DNA of 64,000 nt, taken from assembly GCF_003026395.1 (NCBI RefSeq), contig NZ_PYOO01000004.1:186001-250000 (forward strand), in the 5' to 3' direction. A program made the position numbers and the translations under genes. Origin of the DNA: Photobacterium iliopiscarium (lineage in GTDB: Bacteria; Pseudomonadota; Gammaproteobacteria; Enterobacterales; Vibrionaceae). Each line of letters begins with the position of its first letter. The stretch's first letter is position 1. The notes beneath the pieces were generated by a model. The model saw nothing but the letters and a program-made list of their open reading frames with translations. It searched no databases and was not told the DNA's origin. Positions 26,412 to 37,299 of this stretch are shown here, piece after piece.

Positions 26412-29400
26412 CTAGCACTCATTAATTGCATTACGCACCCGCTTATCTGAAATTGGATAAGGCGTACCTAACTGTTGAGCAAAGAAACTTACACGTAGTT
26501 CTTCAAGCATCCAGCGGATTTCTTTTACCTTATCAGGTACGGGTTGACCTTTAGGGATCTTGTTTAACAACTCGTTGTAGTCATTAACCACAGATTCAAC
26601 TTTTAGAATATGAACTCGATCTTTATTAGGATCAATCGGCAGTTTTTCCATACGACGTTCAATGGCACGCATGTAACGTAAAATATCAGGTAAGCGCTTC
26701 CAACCACATTCAGTCGCAAAGCCTTTAAATATTAAACTTTCAATTTGTGCTTTAATATCTGACATTGCAAATGCCATACGTAAATCAATACGACCTTTTA
26801 AACGCTTAGAAATATTAAATGCAGTTGTTAGAATGGCTTCTACTTGCTTAGCAATCTCAACCACTGTATCGCCAAGTTCTGCACGAACATATTCTTTCAG
26901 TGCTTCAAACGTCTCAGGCTGCCAAGCTAAACCGCCCTTTTGTTCTATTAGCTTATCAATACCACACGCAATGCAGTCATCAATCAAATCAAGCACACGA
27001 CCGTATGGGTTAAAATACAAACCTAACTTCGATTTATTTGGTAGGTTTGCATGCAAATATTTAATCGGTGACGGTACGTTTAATAAAATCAAACGACGTT
27101 GACCCGCTTGCATAGCGTTATGTTGTTCTTCTTCGGTTTCAAACAGTTTAATACCAACAGAGTCTTTGTTATCTGTTAACGCAGGGAAGGCTTTAACTTC
27201 AAACCCACCACGCTTTTGTTGATAACGTTCAGGCAACGCGCCAAAGGTCCATGATTTCAAACCTTCTTGCTCAATATCATCATCAGCCACTTGCGATAAG
27301 GTTTCTTGTACCTTTTCTTTCAAGTTTTCTTTTAAGCCATAGATATCTTTACTTTCACGTAACTTACGGTTGCGATGATCAACGGCACGATAGGTAATCT
27401 TAAGGTGATCGGGGATCTGCTCTAATTTCCAATCTTCACGCACCAGAGTAACACCACTCATTCGTTTTAGCTCTTTCTCAAGTGCATCGAGTAGTGGCAT
27501 TTCCATTGGCTTAACACGCGCAAGGAAAGCATCTGCATAGTTAGGTGCTGGCACAAAGTTACGGCGTAACGGTTTCGGTAATGATTTAATTAACGCAACC
27601 ACAAGCTCATGGCGTAAACCCGGAATTTGCCAATCAAAACCATCAGGTTTCACTTGGTTTAAAATCGCTAGTGGTACATGCACCGTCACACCATCGTTAT
27701 CTTCACCCGGCTCGAACTGATAACTTAATTTAAGCTTCAAGTTTCCTTGGTGCCAAAAGTTAGGATAATCAAGATCGGTAACATGGCTTGCATCACCACG
27801 GAACAACATTTCACGTTCAAAGTTAAGCAGCTCTGGATTTTCTTTAGAGGCTTTCTTCCACCAGCCATCAAAATGACGACCTGACGTTACGCTTAAATCA
27901 ATCCGCTGATCATAGAAATTAAACAGTTCGTCATCATCAATCAAGATGTCACGGCGACGTGATTTATGCTCAAGTTCTTCAACTTCACGCAATAGCTTAC
28001 GGTTTTGCTGATAGAACTTATGCTTAGTATCCCAATCACCTTCAACTAATGCTGAACGAATGAATATTTCACGAGACAAAGCAGGATCAATATTACCGTA
28101 GTTAACTTTGCGTTGACTAACTACCGGAATGCCATACAAGGTGATTTTTTCAAACGCATGTACTGCGGCTGATTTTTTCTCCCAATGCGGCTCACTGTAA
28201 CTACGCTTGATCAAATGTTCCGCTAAAGGTTCAACCCATTCAGGCTCAATCTTTGCTGCAACGCGTCCCCATAAGCGCGAGGTTTCAACCAGTTCGGCAA
28301 CCATCACCCATTTAGGCTGTTTCTTGAAAATGCCCGATCCTGGGAAGATATTAAAGCGTGCATTACGCGCACCTTGATATTCATTCTTCTCTTGATCTTT
28401 CATACCGATATGCGATAGCAAACCACTTAACAGTGCGATATGAATACCGTCATAACTGGCTTCATTACCATTTATCTTTAAATCAAGCTCTTTAACAACT
28501 TGGTTAACTTGGTAATAAATATCTTGCCACTCACGAATACGTAGGTAGTTTAAGTATTCTTTCTTACACAAACGGCGGAAATGGTTATTAGATAATTCTT
28601 TCTGTTGTTCTTGAATGTAATCCCATAGGTTTACAAACGTGACAAAATCAGAGTCTTTATCGTAAAAACGACGGTGTTTTTCATCTGATTGTTGCTTTTT
28701 ATCTGATGGACGTTCGCGCGGATCTTGAATGGATAGCGCACAAGCAATGATCATCACTTCACGTAATGATCCTGTTTTAGGTGCTTCTAATACCATTCGC
28801 GCTAAACGAGGATCAATCGGCAAACGTGCTAACTGACGTCCAAGATTTGATAAACGCTTACGAGGATCGGTTGCCTTAGGATTAATAGCACCTAATTCTT
28901 CCAGCAAACGAATACCATCTTGAATATTACGGTTATCAGGTGCTTCTAAAAATGGGAAGGCTTGAATATCACCTAAACCAATCGCCGTCATTTGCAAAAT
29001 AACTGACGCTAAGTTAGTACGTAGAATTTCTGGATCAGTAAATTCTGGGCGAGATAAGAAATCATCCTCAGAATATAAACGAATACAGATACCTTCTTGT
29101 ACACGACCACAACGACCCATCCGCTGATTTGCACTGGCTTGTGAAATCGCTTCAATAGGCAGACGTTGTACTTTAGTACGGTAACTATAACGACTAATAC
29201 GTGCAGTACCGGGGTCAATAACATATTTGATCCCAGGAACAGTTAACGAGGTTTCAGCAACGTTGGTTGATAAAACAATCCGACGACCAGCATGTGACTG
29301 GAACACTCGATTTTGTTCGTTAGCAGATAAACGCGCGTACAGCGGCAATACTTCAGTATGACGTATATTACGTTTTTCTAATGCATCGGCGGTATCACGA

Positions 29401-30326
29401 ATTTCACGCTCACCGTTCATGAAGATCAGAATATCGCCCATGCCTTCATCGCACAGTTCATCAACCGCGTCAAAAATCGCATCAAGTTGGTCACGATCAG
29501 TGTCATCGCCATCTTCAATAACAGGACGATAACGCACTTCTACTGGGAATGTACGACCTGAAACTTCAATGATCGGAGCATTATTAAAGTGCTTTGAAAA
29601 ACGCTCAGGGTCGATTGTTGCCGATGTAATAATAACTTTTAAATCTGGGCGCTTAGGCAATAATTCGCGTAAGTAACCCATGATAAAGTCAATATTAAGA
29701 CTACGTTCGTGCGCTTCATCGATAATGATGGTGTCGTATTGACTTAAAAAACGGTCATGCTGAATTTCAGCCAGCAAGATACCGTCAGTCATTAACTTAA
29801 CGTGGCTACGATCAGAAACCTGATCATTAAATCGGACTTTATAGCCGACATGCGAACCAAGCTCACACTCCATTTCCTCGGCAATACGTGTTGCAACAGT
29901 ACGAGCAGCAAGACGACGAGGCTGAGTATGACCAATCATACCGTGTGTACCACGGCCCAGTTCTAAACAGATTTTCGGTAACTGAGTCGTTTTACCCGAG
30001 CCTGTTTCACCGGCAACAATAACCACTTGATTATGTTTAATGGCTTCTGCAATGTCGTCTTTCTTCTGACTAACAGGCAATTGAGCTGGGTAAATGATTT
30101 TAGGACGATGATTACGGCGTAATTCCACCATTTGCATCGATTTAGCAATATCTAACGCAATTTCATCAAATACCGCGTGCTTGGCTTTTTCATTTTTAAT
30201 TCGTGCCGCACCTTGCACACGTTTGTGCAATCGAAAACGATCGCGCATCATGCAATCTTTAATCGCGGCTTTTAACGTTTTTTCATTATTCAAAACGTCT
30301 GGTTGAGTTTGGTTAGACTGACTCAA
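26412..30326 (-). CDS. hrpA: ATP-dependent RNA helicase HrpA
   Basis: 1304-residue DEAH-box helicase, matching the usual HrpA length. Walker A GETGSGKT is at 106-113, DEAH at 203-206 and SAT at 235-237; the helicase C-domain has QRMGRCGRVQEG near residue 407. The HA2/OB-fold region and the long HrpA-specific C-terminus (DUF3418) follow. In E. coli, HrpA acts on mRNA and on stalled or collided ribosomes. It is monocistronic; HrpB, its shorter relative, lies 4.4 kb away on the same strand. Confidence 0.95.
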   Translation of the reverse strand: MSQSNQTQPDVLNNEKTLKAAIKDCMMRDRFRLHKRVQGAARIKNEKAKHAVFDEIALDIAKSMQMVELRRNHRPKIIYPAQLPVSQKKDDIAEAIKHNQVVIVAGETGSGKTTQLPKICLELGRGTHGMIGHTQPRRLAARTVATRIAEEMECELGSHVGYKVRFNDQVSDRSHVKLMTDGILLAEIQHDRFLSQYDTIIIDEAHERSLNIDFIMGYLRELLPKRPDLKVIITSATIDPERFSKHFNNAPIIEVSGRTFPVEVRYRPVIEDGDDTDRDQLDAIFDAVDELCDEGMGDILIFMNGEREIRDTADALEKRNIRHTEVLPLYARLSANEQNRVFQSHAGRRIVLSTNVAETSLTVPGIKYVIDPGTARISRYSYRTKVQRLPIEAISQASANQRMGRCGRVQEGICIRLYSEDDFLSRPEFTDPEILRTNLASVILQMTAIGLGDIQAFPFLEAPDNRNIQDGIRLLEELGAINPKATDPRKRLSNLGRQLARLPIDPRLARMVLEAPKTGSLREVMIIACALSIQDPRERPSDKKQQSDEKHRRFYDKDSDFVTFVNLWDYIQEQQKELSNNHFRRLCKKEYLNYLRIREWQDIYYQVNQVVKELDLKINGNEASYDGIHIALLSGLLSHIGMKDQEKNEYQGARNARFNIFPGSGIFKKQPKWVMVAELVETSRLWGRVAAKIEPEWVEPLAEHLIKRSYSEPHWEKKSAAVHAFEKITLYGIPVVSQRKVNYGNIDPALSREIFIRSALVEGDWDTKHKFYQQNRKLLREVEELEHKSRRRDILIDDDELFNFYDQRIDLSVTSGRHFDGWWKKASKENPELLNFEREMLFRGDASHVTDLDYPNFWHQGNLKLKLSYQFEPGEDNDGVTVHVPLAILNQVKPDGFDWQIPGLRHELVVALIKSLPKPLRRNFVPAPNYADAFLARVKPMEMPLLDALEKELKRMSGVTLVREDWKLEQIPDHLKITYRAVDHRNRKLRESKDIYGLKENLKEKVQETLSQVADDDIEQEGLKSWTFGALPERYQQKRGGFEVKAFPALTDNKDSVGIKLFETEEEQHNAMQAGQRRLILLNVPSPIKYLHANLPNKSKLGLYFNPYGRVLDLIDDCIACGIDKLIEQKGGLAWQPETFEALKEYVRAELGDTVVEIAKQVEAILTTAFNISKRLKGRIDLRMAFAMSDIKAQIESLIFKGFATECGWKRLPDILRYMRAIERRMEKLPIDPNKDRVHILKVESVVNDYNELLNKIPKGQPVPDKVKEIRWMLEELRVSFFAQQLGTPYPISDKRVRNAINEC

Positions 30327-30487
30327 TGTTATTCCTGACTTTTCAATGACTAAGTAAAACCCAACCTACAAGCTTTAAGCATGTGTTGAGTATAGAAATA
30401 CTACAAAATTTTTGTTAATTCTATCACAAAATCAGACCATTGCAGCGCGCTAAAAAGACAATTACCAACAACGTCCTAATCTGTCAT

Positions 30488-30522
30488 AAAAAAAGCCCAT
30501 TTATGAGTACACACAAATGGGC
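30488..30522 (-). terminator. Rho-independent terminator of the MATE gene
   Basis: GCCCATTT pairs with AAATGGGC across a 12-nt loop. On the minus strand the stem is followed by seven T. Confidence 0.85.
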
Positions 30523-30551
30523 GATATCTTACTTATAAACAGCAATAGCAA

Positions 30552-31943
30552 CTAGGCCGATACTAATACTGAGTCGGTATCATTAATCAAATTAGCTAAC
30601 CACTTCCGTCCACGAATACGATAAGCCGTTAACCCCACCTTAACCACTTCTTCAGCCAAAATAGCTATTAACACCCAATGCAAAGGCCAACCAAGAAATA
30701 TTCCCGTGAAAATAGCCAATGGAATTCCTATGCCCCATTGACCAAACAAATCAATGAAAATACTGAATTTAATATCACCACCACTGCGTAATACACCGCC
30801 AATACCCACCATGTTAAACACTTTCAAAAATAGCCCAAGAGCAAGTACCATTGTCACATTCAACGACATAGCTAAGTTTGGTGTATCTGCCCGTTGTAGC
30901 CATAGGCTTACCGTGTCACTTGCTAGCCAAATCGTAATACCCAACACAAAGGCCATCGATACACTTAGCCCAATAAAGAGCCATGATTGATGCCAAGCTC
31001 GTTGGTAATTTTCAGCGCCTAATTCATGCCCTAAAATAGTCGAAGCGGCCACAGAAAAACCAATAAAGGCAGAAATAAGTACCCCTTCAATCGGTGATAA
31101 CAGACTAATGATTGCAAGCTCTGTCACACCTAACTGGGCAAAAATAAAACTGTAAACCAATACCCCCATCGCCCAACCTGCATCATGAATGATCATCGGT
31201 AATGCAATAGTTAAATAACGTTTACGTGCTTGTGGCGTTTTAGCTGTATCAATATCAATCGCTAGAGGTAAGATTTCACGATGACGATAATACGTTGCAA
31301 CCAACAGAATCACCGTTTGAATACCACGAGAGATTGTTGTTCCCAATGCTGCGCCAGCAACACCCATTTCAGGAAAGCCATATAAACCAAAAATCAATAA
31401 TGCATTTAAAGTCGCATTTAATAATACCGCCACCAAACCAACATAGGTGGGCATTTTTGCTTCACCAACAGCACGCAAAGCCGCCTCTAATGGCACAACA
31501 ATCGCAGTAAAAATAATGCTCCAACCACAAACGTACAAATAGTCTTTGGCATGTATAACAAAATCAGCCTGATCGCTAATAACACTCACAATTTGTTGTG
31601 GAAATAAACGATAGATAATCGCAAAAGGTAACGTGAAAACAATCGCACACACCCAAGATTGCAATAAGGTGCGACGCACACCGTCCATTCTGCCAGCACC
31701 AAAATATTGAGCGGCTAATACTCCAACCGCACCACTGACACCGACCACCAGCAATAAGTTAAAAAAGAAAATACGGTTACCAATACCCACAGCAGCAACT
31801 GGTGATTCACCCAGTTTTGACACCATTAGCACATCAACTAAACCCAGTAATGCAAATAGCATTGACTGCATAGAAACAGGTAATGCTAATCGCCATGTTT
31901 TTTGCCAAAAATTTCTATCTGCTGATGTGCGCCATGTTGTCAT
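30552..31943 (-). CDS. MATE-family efflux transporter
   Basis: 463-residue multidrug and toxin extrusion protein with twelve hydrophobic helices. Two homologous halves begin WRLALPVSMQSMLFALLGLVD and LTIALPMIIHDAGWAMGVLV. Conserved MATE features include LEAALRAVGEAKMPTYVGL and GVLRSGGDIKFSIFIDL at equivalent places in the two halves. It exports organic cations or other drugs with Na+ or H+; substrate unknown. The gene is divergent from an AraC regulator with a 126-bp shared promoter region, which suggests control by that regulator. Confidence 0.88.
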   Translation of the reverse strand: MTTWRTSADRNFWQKTWRLALPVSMQSMLFALLGLVDVLMVSKLGESPVAAVGIGNRIFFFNLLLVVGVSGAVGVLAAQYFGAGRMDGVRRTLLQSWVCAIVFTLPFAIIYRLFPQQIVSVISDQADFVIHAKDYLYVCGWSIIFTAIVVPLEAALRAVGEAKMPTYVGLVAVLLNATLNALLIFGLYGFPEMGVAGAALGTTISRGIQTVILLVATYYRHREILPLAIDIDTAKTPQARKRYLTIALPMIIHDAGWAMGVLVYSFIFAQLGVTELAIISLLSPIEGVLISAFIGFSVAASTILGHELGAENYQRAWHQSWLFIGLSVSMAFVLGITIWLASDTVSLWLQRADTPNLAMSLNVTMVLALGLFLKVFNMVGIGGVLRSGGDIKFSIFIDLFGQWGIGIPLAIFTGIFLGWPLHWVLIAILAEEVVKVGLTAYRIRGRKWLANLINDTDSVLVSA

Positions 31944-32069
31944 AATTAAATACTCAATTAACGGTTACCTTGTGACAATGATCATACCTAAAATTGTTAA
32001 TTTACGGTTATTCTAAGCCATCAAAAACGTTTGCCAAACTATCAACTTTAATGAAAAAAGGACTTTTTA

Positions 32070-32930
32070 ATGGCATGGTTTGAACATTTAAATATCTCAC
32101 CACAATGCCAATCAATCATTATTGACCAAGTGCAATCATTAGCTCTCGAACAAAAGCACATCATTCAGTGCGGCATTAATTATGGCAAAGAAGCGTTTAC
32201 TCTTTACCGCCGTAATCCTGATATGCACATGTTGCTATTTACCCTCAAAGGCCGCGGTATACTTAGCACTCCAGCCAAAAAATGGGATTTACAACCTGAC
32301 TATGTGATTTATGTACCACCTGGGTATGAGAACGGCTTTGATATCAATCCCAACGAGAATCCTGATCTTATTTGGGATATGGCGTGGGTAATGCTTGAAC
32401 AACAAAGTTATTGGGATCAACGTTTCCCTCATGAGATAACTTATTATCCAACCCAATCAGGCTCATTATTATTTCAAACTATCGGTTGTCTTCAACAAGC
32501 ACTGTGTTTGAGCTATCCCCTTGCGGATCAACTATCCAGTAATATCACTGAACAACTGTGCTTATTAGTTACTCATCGCACTTCGCCTCATTCACCATTA
32601 GCATTACAACGTTTAGAACGTGTATTTCAACACGCAAAACAACAATTACATCATCCATGGACAGTAAAAGATCTCGCGGCGTTATATCCATGCTCTGAAC
32701 CACATTTACACCGTTTATGTCAGCAATATTATAGTCAAGCACCCATGGCGCGTTTAACACATTTACGCATGGAACATGCCGCCGGTTTATTAACTACCAC
32801 CTCATGGCCAATTCAACATATCAGTGATTTTTGTGGTTATCCAAACCCAACCAATTTTAGTACCCGCTTTAAACGTTGGAGTTCTTTTAGCCCACGGCAA
32901 TTTAGAGCTCGCTTTCAGCACAGATCTTGA
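32070..32930 (+). CDS. AraC-family transcriptional regulator
   Basis: 286 residues. The N-terminal half is a cupin-like sensing domain (YVIYVPPGYENGFDINP); the C-terminal 95 residues form the double helix-turn-helix: WTVKDLAALYPCSEPHLHRLC and WPIQHISDFCGYPNPTNFST, then FKRWSSFSPRQFR. The divergent promoter has two direct copies of ACGGTTA (31961-31967 and 32004-32010), the arrangement AraC proteins often bind. The likely target is the MATE gene; the effector is unknown. Confidence 0.88.
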   Translation: MAWFEHLNISPQCQSIIIDQVQSLALEQKHIIQCGINYGKEAFTLYRRNPDMHMLLFTLKGRGILSTPAKKWDLQPDYVIYVPPGYENGFDINPNENPDLIWDMAWVMLEQQSYWDQRFPHEITYYPTQSGSLLFQTIGCLQQALCLSYPLADQLSSNITEQLCLLVTHRTSPHSPLALQRLERVFQHAKQQLHHPWTVKDLAALYPCSEPHLHRLCQQYYSQAPMARLTHLRMEHAAGLLTTTSWPIQHISDFCGYPNPTNFSTRFKRWSSFSPRQFRARFQHRS

Positions 32931-33054
32931 ACACTGCTCGTTAGAATCAATAAACATTCTGTATTTTATTTTCTATCGGTGGCTTATATCGGTTAAGCTT
33001 ATAGGTATAGAATAAATAAGACTTAAGTACTTAGTGCTATTAAAGGGATCCACC

Positions 33055-34029
33055 ATGCCAAATTGTTTTGCTTACTGTTATCGACTTAATGGCGATCATT
33101 CCAAACCCGCATTGACCCTTGATAAAATTAATAACTGGCAACCCACGGATGACCTACTTTGGTTACATCTCAACTATACCCAACCACAAGCACAGCAATG
33201 GATCCAGCAAAGTCAGCTGCCTGACATCGAAAAAGATTCCCTGACCAATGATCGAGAACGACCACGATTAAATCAAACCAAAGATGGCTTTTTCTTGGCA
33301 TTACGCGGCATTGACATTGATAAAAACACCCAAAATAAACCGTCAGATAGCATGGTTTCTATTCGTGGTTATTTTACTAAAAACCTAATTGTTACCACCT
33401 CTAATCAACCAGTTGTCGCTATCTCGCGTATCGCAGATCATATTAACGGGGGGTTTGGACCCACAACTATTGGTAACTTTATTTTAAGCTTATGTGATCA
33501 TTTGGTAAGTCATAAAATGACGGTGATTGATACTCTTGATGAGCAATTAACAGAGCTTGAAGAGCAAGTGATGACCGATAGCGATATGAAATTACGCAAT
33601 AATATCGCTGTATTACGTCGTGAAACGGTAAAGTTACGCCATTCAATGACACCACAACGCGATGCATTAGCCAAATTAATTACTATCGACACCCCACTGC
33701 TATCTTTAGCTGAACGTCAAAAAATCCATGAAGTTGATGAAAAAATCAGTCATGCGCTTGATGATCTTAATGCTATTCGCGAACGCGCTAATGTGACCCA
33801 AGAAGAGTTAATGAGCCTGCAATCAGAAGCATTAAACCAACGTTTATATTTTCTGTCACTTATCACCACGGTATTCTTACCTCTTGGCTTTTTAACGGGT
33901 TTATTTGGGGTTAATCTCGATGGTATTCCAGGGGCTGAAAATCATTTATCATTTTCAATCTTCTGTGGATTATTGGTTGGAGTATTAATCTTACAATTGG
34001 CACTATTTTATCGTCGTAAGTGGATATAA
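33055..34029 (+). CDS. zntB: Zinc transporter ZntB (CorA family)
   Basis: 324-residue CorA-superfamily protein. It has a large cytoplasmic N-terminal domain, a coiled region around 180-255, and two C-terminal transmembrane helices. The selectivity motif GVN is in GLFGVNLDGIPGAEN between them (GMN in CorA proper). In E. coli, ZntB is linked to zinc transport; the direction has been debated. I chose the ATG at 33055, which follows AAAGGGATCCACC; an ATG 21 bp upstream lacks a ribosome site. Confidence 0.85.
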   Translation: MPNCFAYCYRLNGDHSKPALTLDKINNWQPTDDLLWLHLNYTQPQAQQWIQQSQLPDIEKDSLTNDRERPRLNQTKDGFFLALRGIDIDKNTQNKPSDSMVSIRGYFTKNLIVTTSNQPVVAISRIADHINGGFGPTTIGNFILSLCDHLVSHKMTVIDTLDEQLTELEEQVMTDSDMKLRNNIAVLRRETVKLRHSMTPQRDALAKLITIDTPLLSLAERQKIHEVDEKISHALDDLNAIRERANVTQEELMSLQSEALNQRLYFLSLITTVFLPLGFLTGLFGVNLDGIPGAENHLSFSIFCGLLVGVLILQLALFYRRKWI

Positions 34030-34133
34030 CAGATAAAACTGCAAACGTATTTTTAGTGACTTTTATTTTTATCGTATATCGATATAAACTTAAACACTCG
34101 TTATATGTAATAATCATCAGAATAAGGGCCACA

Positions 34134-34589
34134 ATGTTTTCAACATTACGAACTTTGTTTAGACAAGTTATGAATGAAAGTGCCAGCGCTGGTGCAGTAG
34201 ATACGCCAACACTTAATTTAGCAATGGCATCACTATTATGTGAAGTGGCAAATGCCGACCATGATCGTGATCCACGAGAAGAACAAGCTAAAGTGCAACT
34301 GTTAATTAAACTGCTTGATACCACAGAAGAACAAGCAACGGTATTACTAAGCCAAGCACAAGAGCAAAGCCAACAATCAATCTCTTTATATGAGTTCACT
34401 AATAAATTACGTGAATTATCACAACCACAACGCTACCAGTTAATCGAAGCCATGTGGCAAGTTGCTTACGCGGATGGTGTGATTGATCCTCAAGAGGAAG
34501 CAGTGATCAGACAAGTGTCTGACTTGATCTATTTAGATCACTCTGAATATATTCGCGCTAAACTCAATGCCGGTAAACTAGCGTCATAA
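34134..34589 (+). CDS. TerB-like tellurite-resistance-domain protein
   Basis: 151-residue acidic helical protein. The paired segments LCEVANADHDRDPREEQA and WQVAYADGVIDPQEEAV are the two metal-binding-like repeats of the TerB fold (A-AD--ID--E). Such stand-alone TerB proteins are cytosolic and of unknown role. The ATG at 34134 follows AAGGGCCACA, so the upstream in-frame ATG at 34020 (which overlaps zntB) was rejected. It lies 104 bp after zntB with no terminator between, so the two may be co-transcribed. Confidence 0.8.
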   Translation: MFSTLRTLFRQVMNESASAGAVDTPTLNLAMASLLCEVANADHDRDPREEQAKVQLLIKLLDTTEEQATVLLSQAQEQSQQSISLYEFTNKLRELSQPQRYQLIEAMWQVAYADGVIDPQEEAVIRQVSDLIYLDHSEYIRAKLNAGKLAS

Positions 34590-34638
34590 TTCAATCAATG
34601 ATTAGCATGAGTTACTCACTAATCTGATCATTAACAAA

Positions 34639-34676
34639 ACAAGCCCACGGTAGATATTCACTATCGTGGGCTTGTT
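34639..34676. terminator. Bidirectional terminator between the TerB gene and hrpB
   Basis: AACAAGCCCACGGTAG pairs with CTATCGTGGGCTTGTT with a single G-U pair across a 6-nt loop. The stem is strong, with T-rich tails both ways. Confidence 0.88.
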
Positions 34677-34701
34677 GTTTAAACGATAAATCAAATAACC
34701 A

Positions 34702-37101
34702 TTAATGGATATCGATTGTTCGACTGGCTTTTTTATATTTAATTCGCCACCCTTGCCAACGTGGTAACTCCCACCGCTTAGGATCTTGTTTACGATTACC
34801 TTGAAGATAATGTGCAATTACCGTTTTACGGCTGATCTGATATTCAATTCGCATCTCAAAATCATTTAAATTCACGCGGTGTGGATATTGACTATCAAAT
34901 TCTTCCCGCTCCCATTCAGGAATGCCATCAAACACAAAATCATCAGCATTGAACAAAACAATATCATCAATCGTTTCAATCCCAAGATCTTCAATTTGTT
35001 GTAATAGCCACATCCCCGCATCAACAATTTCAGGCTTTCGCTGACAAATATCCGCTTGATAACGTCCTAATCCAAGGTACAAATTCCATTGTTGAATATC
35101 GGTGACGATTCGAGTTGCCAACCCCGTTAAAACTTCATTCGCTAAAATCAAATCAACAATCGCAGTACTTGCCGCACCGCCACTAACATCTTGCCATTGT
35201 GTATCAATCACTCGCCCCGCATATACTCGTTTAATCGCGGTTTGAAAATGCCCCTTACTGGTTTCAACGGTTTGCCCTTGCTGGTTTTCACCAAGATCAA
35301 GCGCAACCATTTGTGACAGCGTCACAGGTGCAATACACGTTGCTAACACGAGGTTTTGTTTGATTCCCTTTCCTGGCAATGCAAACTGATCAAATACGAT
35401 CGCAGCTTCTGTTGCTTGGTCATGTTCAATACCAAATAAAGTATCGCGGCTTAAGGTTACTTCATTAAAACCATTACCCAAAGCTTGTCGTCGCCGCTCT
35501 CGACGCACATAAACAAGTTCAGGCACTGCGGTAATAACAGCATCTATCCACGGTTGACGACGAAAAGCACTAGCAGCCTCAAGCTGCGGTAATTGCAGCA
35601 CCTCTCGCATTTTTGCTGCCAATAGTCGTGCTTCTGCGCGCATATTGTCATCAACGGTTAGCCATTCGGGTACAACATCAGCCCTTACAATTTTAATTAA
35701 CGCTGTCGCATCGCAATATTGTTGCCCTAACCATAAAAATAGCGCCTGTTGATCTTGTTCTGATTTAGGAGGCTGCCACAGTTTTTGCGGAATCGATAAT
35801 GCAGCAGCTAAGTCAACCATTGCTTCTTGATGACGGCGCTCAGGCATTGCAGTAATCAAATGGGCAAATAAACTGTCAATCGGTAGTTGATATAAACGTC
35901 GACCATAATCGGTCACCACTTCATCATTCGTTACCGCTTTCATCGTTTGTAATGTTTGAAACGCACTCATTAACGTTTTTTCTGGCAAAGGATCAATAAA
36001 CGCTAATTGTGAAAATTTAGCCTCGCAGCACAACGCGGCTAAATAGGGTTCAACTAACTCTTCACGTTGTAATTCTGCGGGCGTTAATCGCTCAAGTGGT
36101 GCCGCTTTACCGTATAAACGTAAACAAACACCGTCTTTCACACGACCCGCACGGCCTTTACGTTGATCTGCACTGGCTTTTGAAATTGCATGTAGTGATA
36201 ACACCGTACGACCATTACGCTGGTGGGTACGGCGCTCTAACCCTGAATCAACAATGAGCGTAACACCCGGAATCGTCAGTGATGTTTCAGCAACATTGGT
36301 CGCTAAAATAATACGTTGCTTATTGCTTGCGGTTAATGCCCGTTGACGTTCATCATCGGTAACAGAAGCATGTAGCGGGATCACATCTATTTCATCGGCG
36401 GCAATGGCAGCAGCAAAATAACGACTCAATGCTTGCGTAGCAGCTGTTATTTCTTTTCTACCGGGTAAAAATACTAAGATATCTTGATGATCAGCATAGT
36501 GCTGACTGACTAATTTAACAATCCGTTGTTCTAGACGATCACTACTGGGCATAGTTTGAGTATCAGTTGCATGATGATAAACATCTACCTTAAAATTACG
36601 CCCAGTAGCATGCAAATGCGTCGCCGCTAAATATTTCACTAACCGTTGGCTATCCATTGTCGCCGAGGTGGCAACTAAACGATGGCTTTGACGCTGTTTT
36701 AAAAGAGCGAGCAGTAAATCAGTATCCCAACGCCGTTCATGAAATTCATCAATGATCACAGTATCAAATAAGGCTAACTGATCATCACTTAACCAGCGTA
36801 ATGCAACTCCCGGTGTCGCAAAAACGACTTGTGTATCAGCATTAAAATGTTGTTCAAAACGAATCGCATAACCCACTGAAATTTGCTGTGGATTCGCGGT
36901 TTTTGTGGTGAGATAGTCAGCTAATGAAGTACAAGCAACTCGTCGCGGTTCCACGACTAAGACTCGACCTAACTCAGCAGCCCACAACGGTAAGCGGGTT
37001 GACTTTCCTGAGCCAGTCTCAGCCTCTACCACAATGTGTTGCTGAGATAATGCGGCTAAAAAATCGGATTTAAGGTTATCGATAGGCAATGAAGCGTACA
37101 T
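34702..37101 (-). CDS. hrpB: ATP-dependent helicase HrpB
   Basis: 799-residue DExH helicase. Walker A ETGSGKST is at 28-35, the box II is DEFH at 118-121 as in E. coli HrpB, SAT is at about 146-148, and QRKGRAGRVKDG lies near 309. The C-terminal DUF1605/HrpB region follows. The function in bacteria is largely undefined; RNA helicase activity is inferred from the family. It lies convergent with the TerB-like gene and divergent from menB. Confidence 0.93.
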   Translation of the reverse strand: MYASLPIDNLKSDFLAALSQQHIVVEAETGSGKSTRLPLWAAELGRVLVVEPRRVACTSLADYLTTKTANPQQISVGYAIRFEQHFNADTQVVFATPGVALRWLSDDQLALFDTVIIDEFHERRWDTDLLLALLKQRQSHRLVATSATMDSQRLVKYLAATHLHATGRNFKVDVYHHATDTQTMPSSDRLEQRIVKLVSQHYADHQDILVFLPGRKEITAATQALSRYFAAAIAADEIDVIPLHASVTDDERQRALTASNKQRIILATNVAETSLTIPGVTLIVDSGLERRTHQRNGRTVLSLHAISKASADQRKGRAGRVKDGVCLRLYGKAAPLERLTPAELQREELVEPYLAALCCEAKFSQLAFIDPLPEKTLMSAFQTLQTMKAVTNDEVVTDYGRRLYQLPIDSLFAHLITAMPERRHQEAMVDLAAALSIPQKLWQPPKSEQDQQALFLWLGQQYCDATALIKIVRADVVPEWLTVDDNMRAEARLLAAKMREVLQLPQLEAASAFRRQPWIDAVITAVPELVYVRRERRRQALGNGFNEVTLSRDTLFGIEHDQATEAAIVFDQFALPGKGIKQNLVLATCIAPVTLSQMVALDLGENQQGQTVETSKGHFQTAIKRVYAGRVIDTQWQDVSGGAASTAIVDLILANEVLTGLATRIVTDIQQWNLYLGLGRYQADICQRKPEIVDAGMWLLQQIEDLGIETIDDIVLFNADDFVFDGIPEWEREEFDSQYPHRVNLNDFEMRIEYQISRKTVIAHYLQGNRKQDPKRWELPRWQGWRIKYKKASRTIDIH

Positions 37102-37299
37102 AATTCAATCTATTACTGATTCTGACGTTGTCATTGTGACAATATTCAACGATGTTGTCATTGGCTAGCCGTCATAGTTGTTGATTCCATAAACAATCAA
37201 CACTAAATTTCAGTAAATATGTCAGTTTACCGCTACAATAATTGACTTTTTGCTGTAACTCCCTAGCCTTACAGCATCAACTTATGGAGGCTGTGCCGT

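Noticed and set aside
33911..34399. 162-aa minus-strand frame across zntB and the TerB-like gene
   Set aside because: Low-complexity Ser/Cys translation antisense to two well-supported genes.
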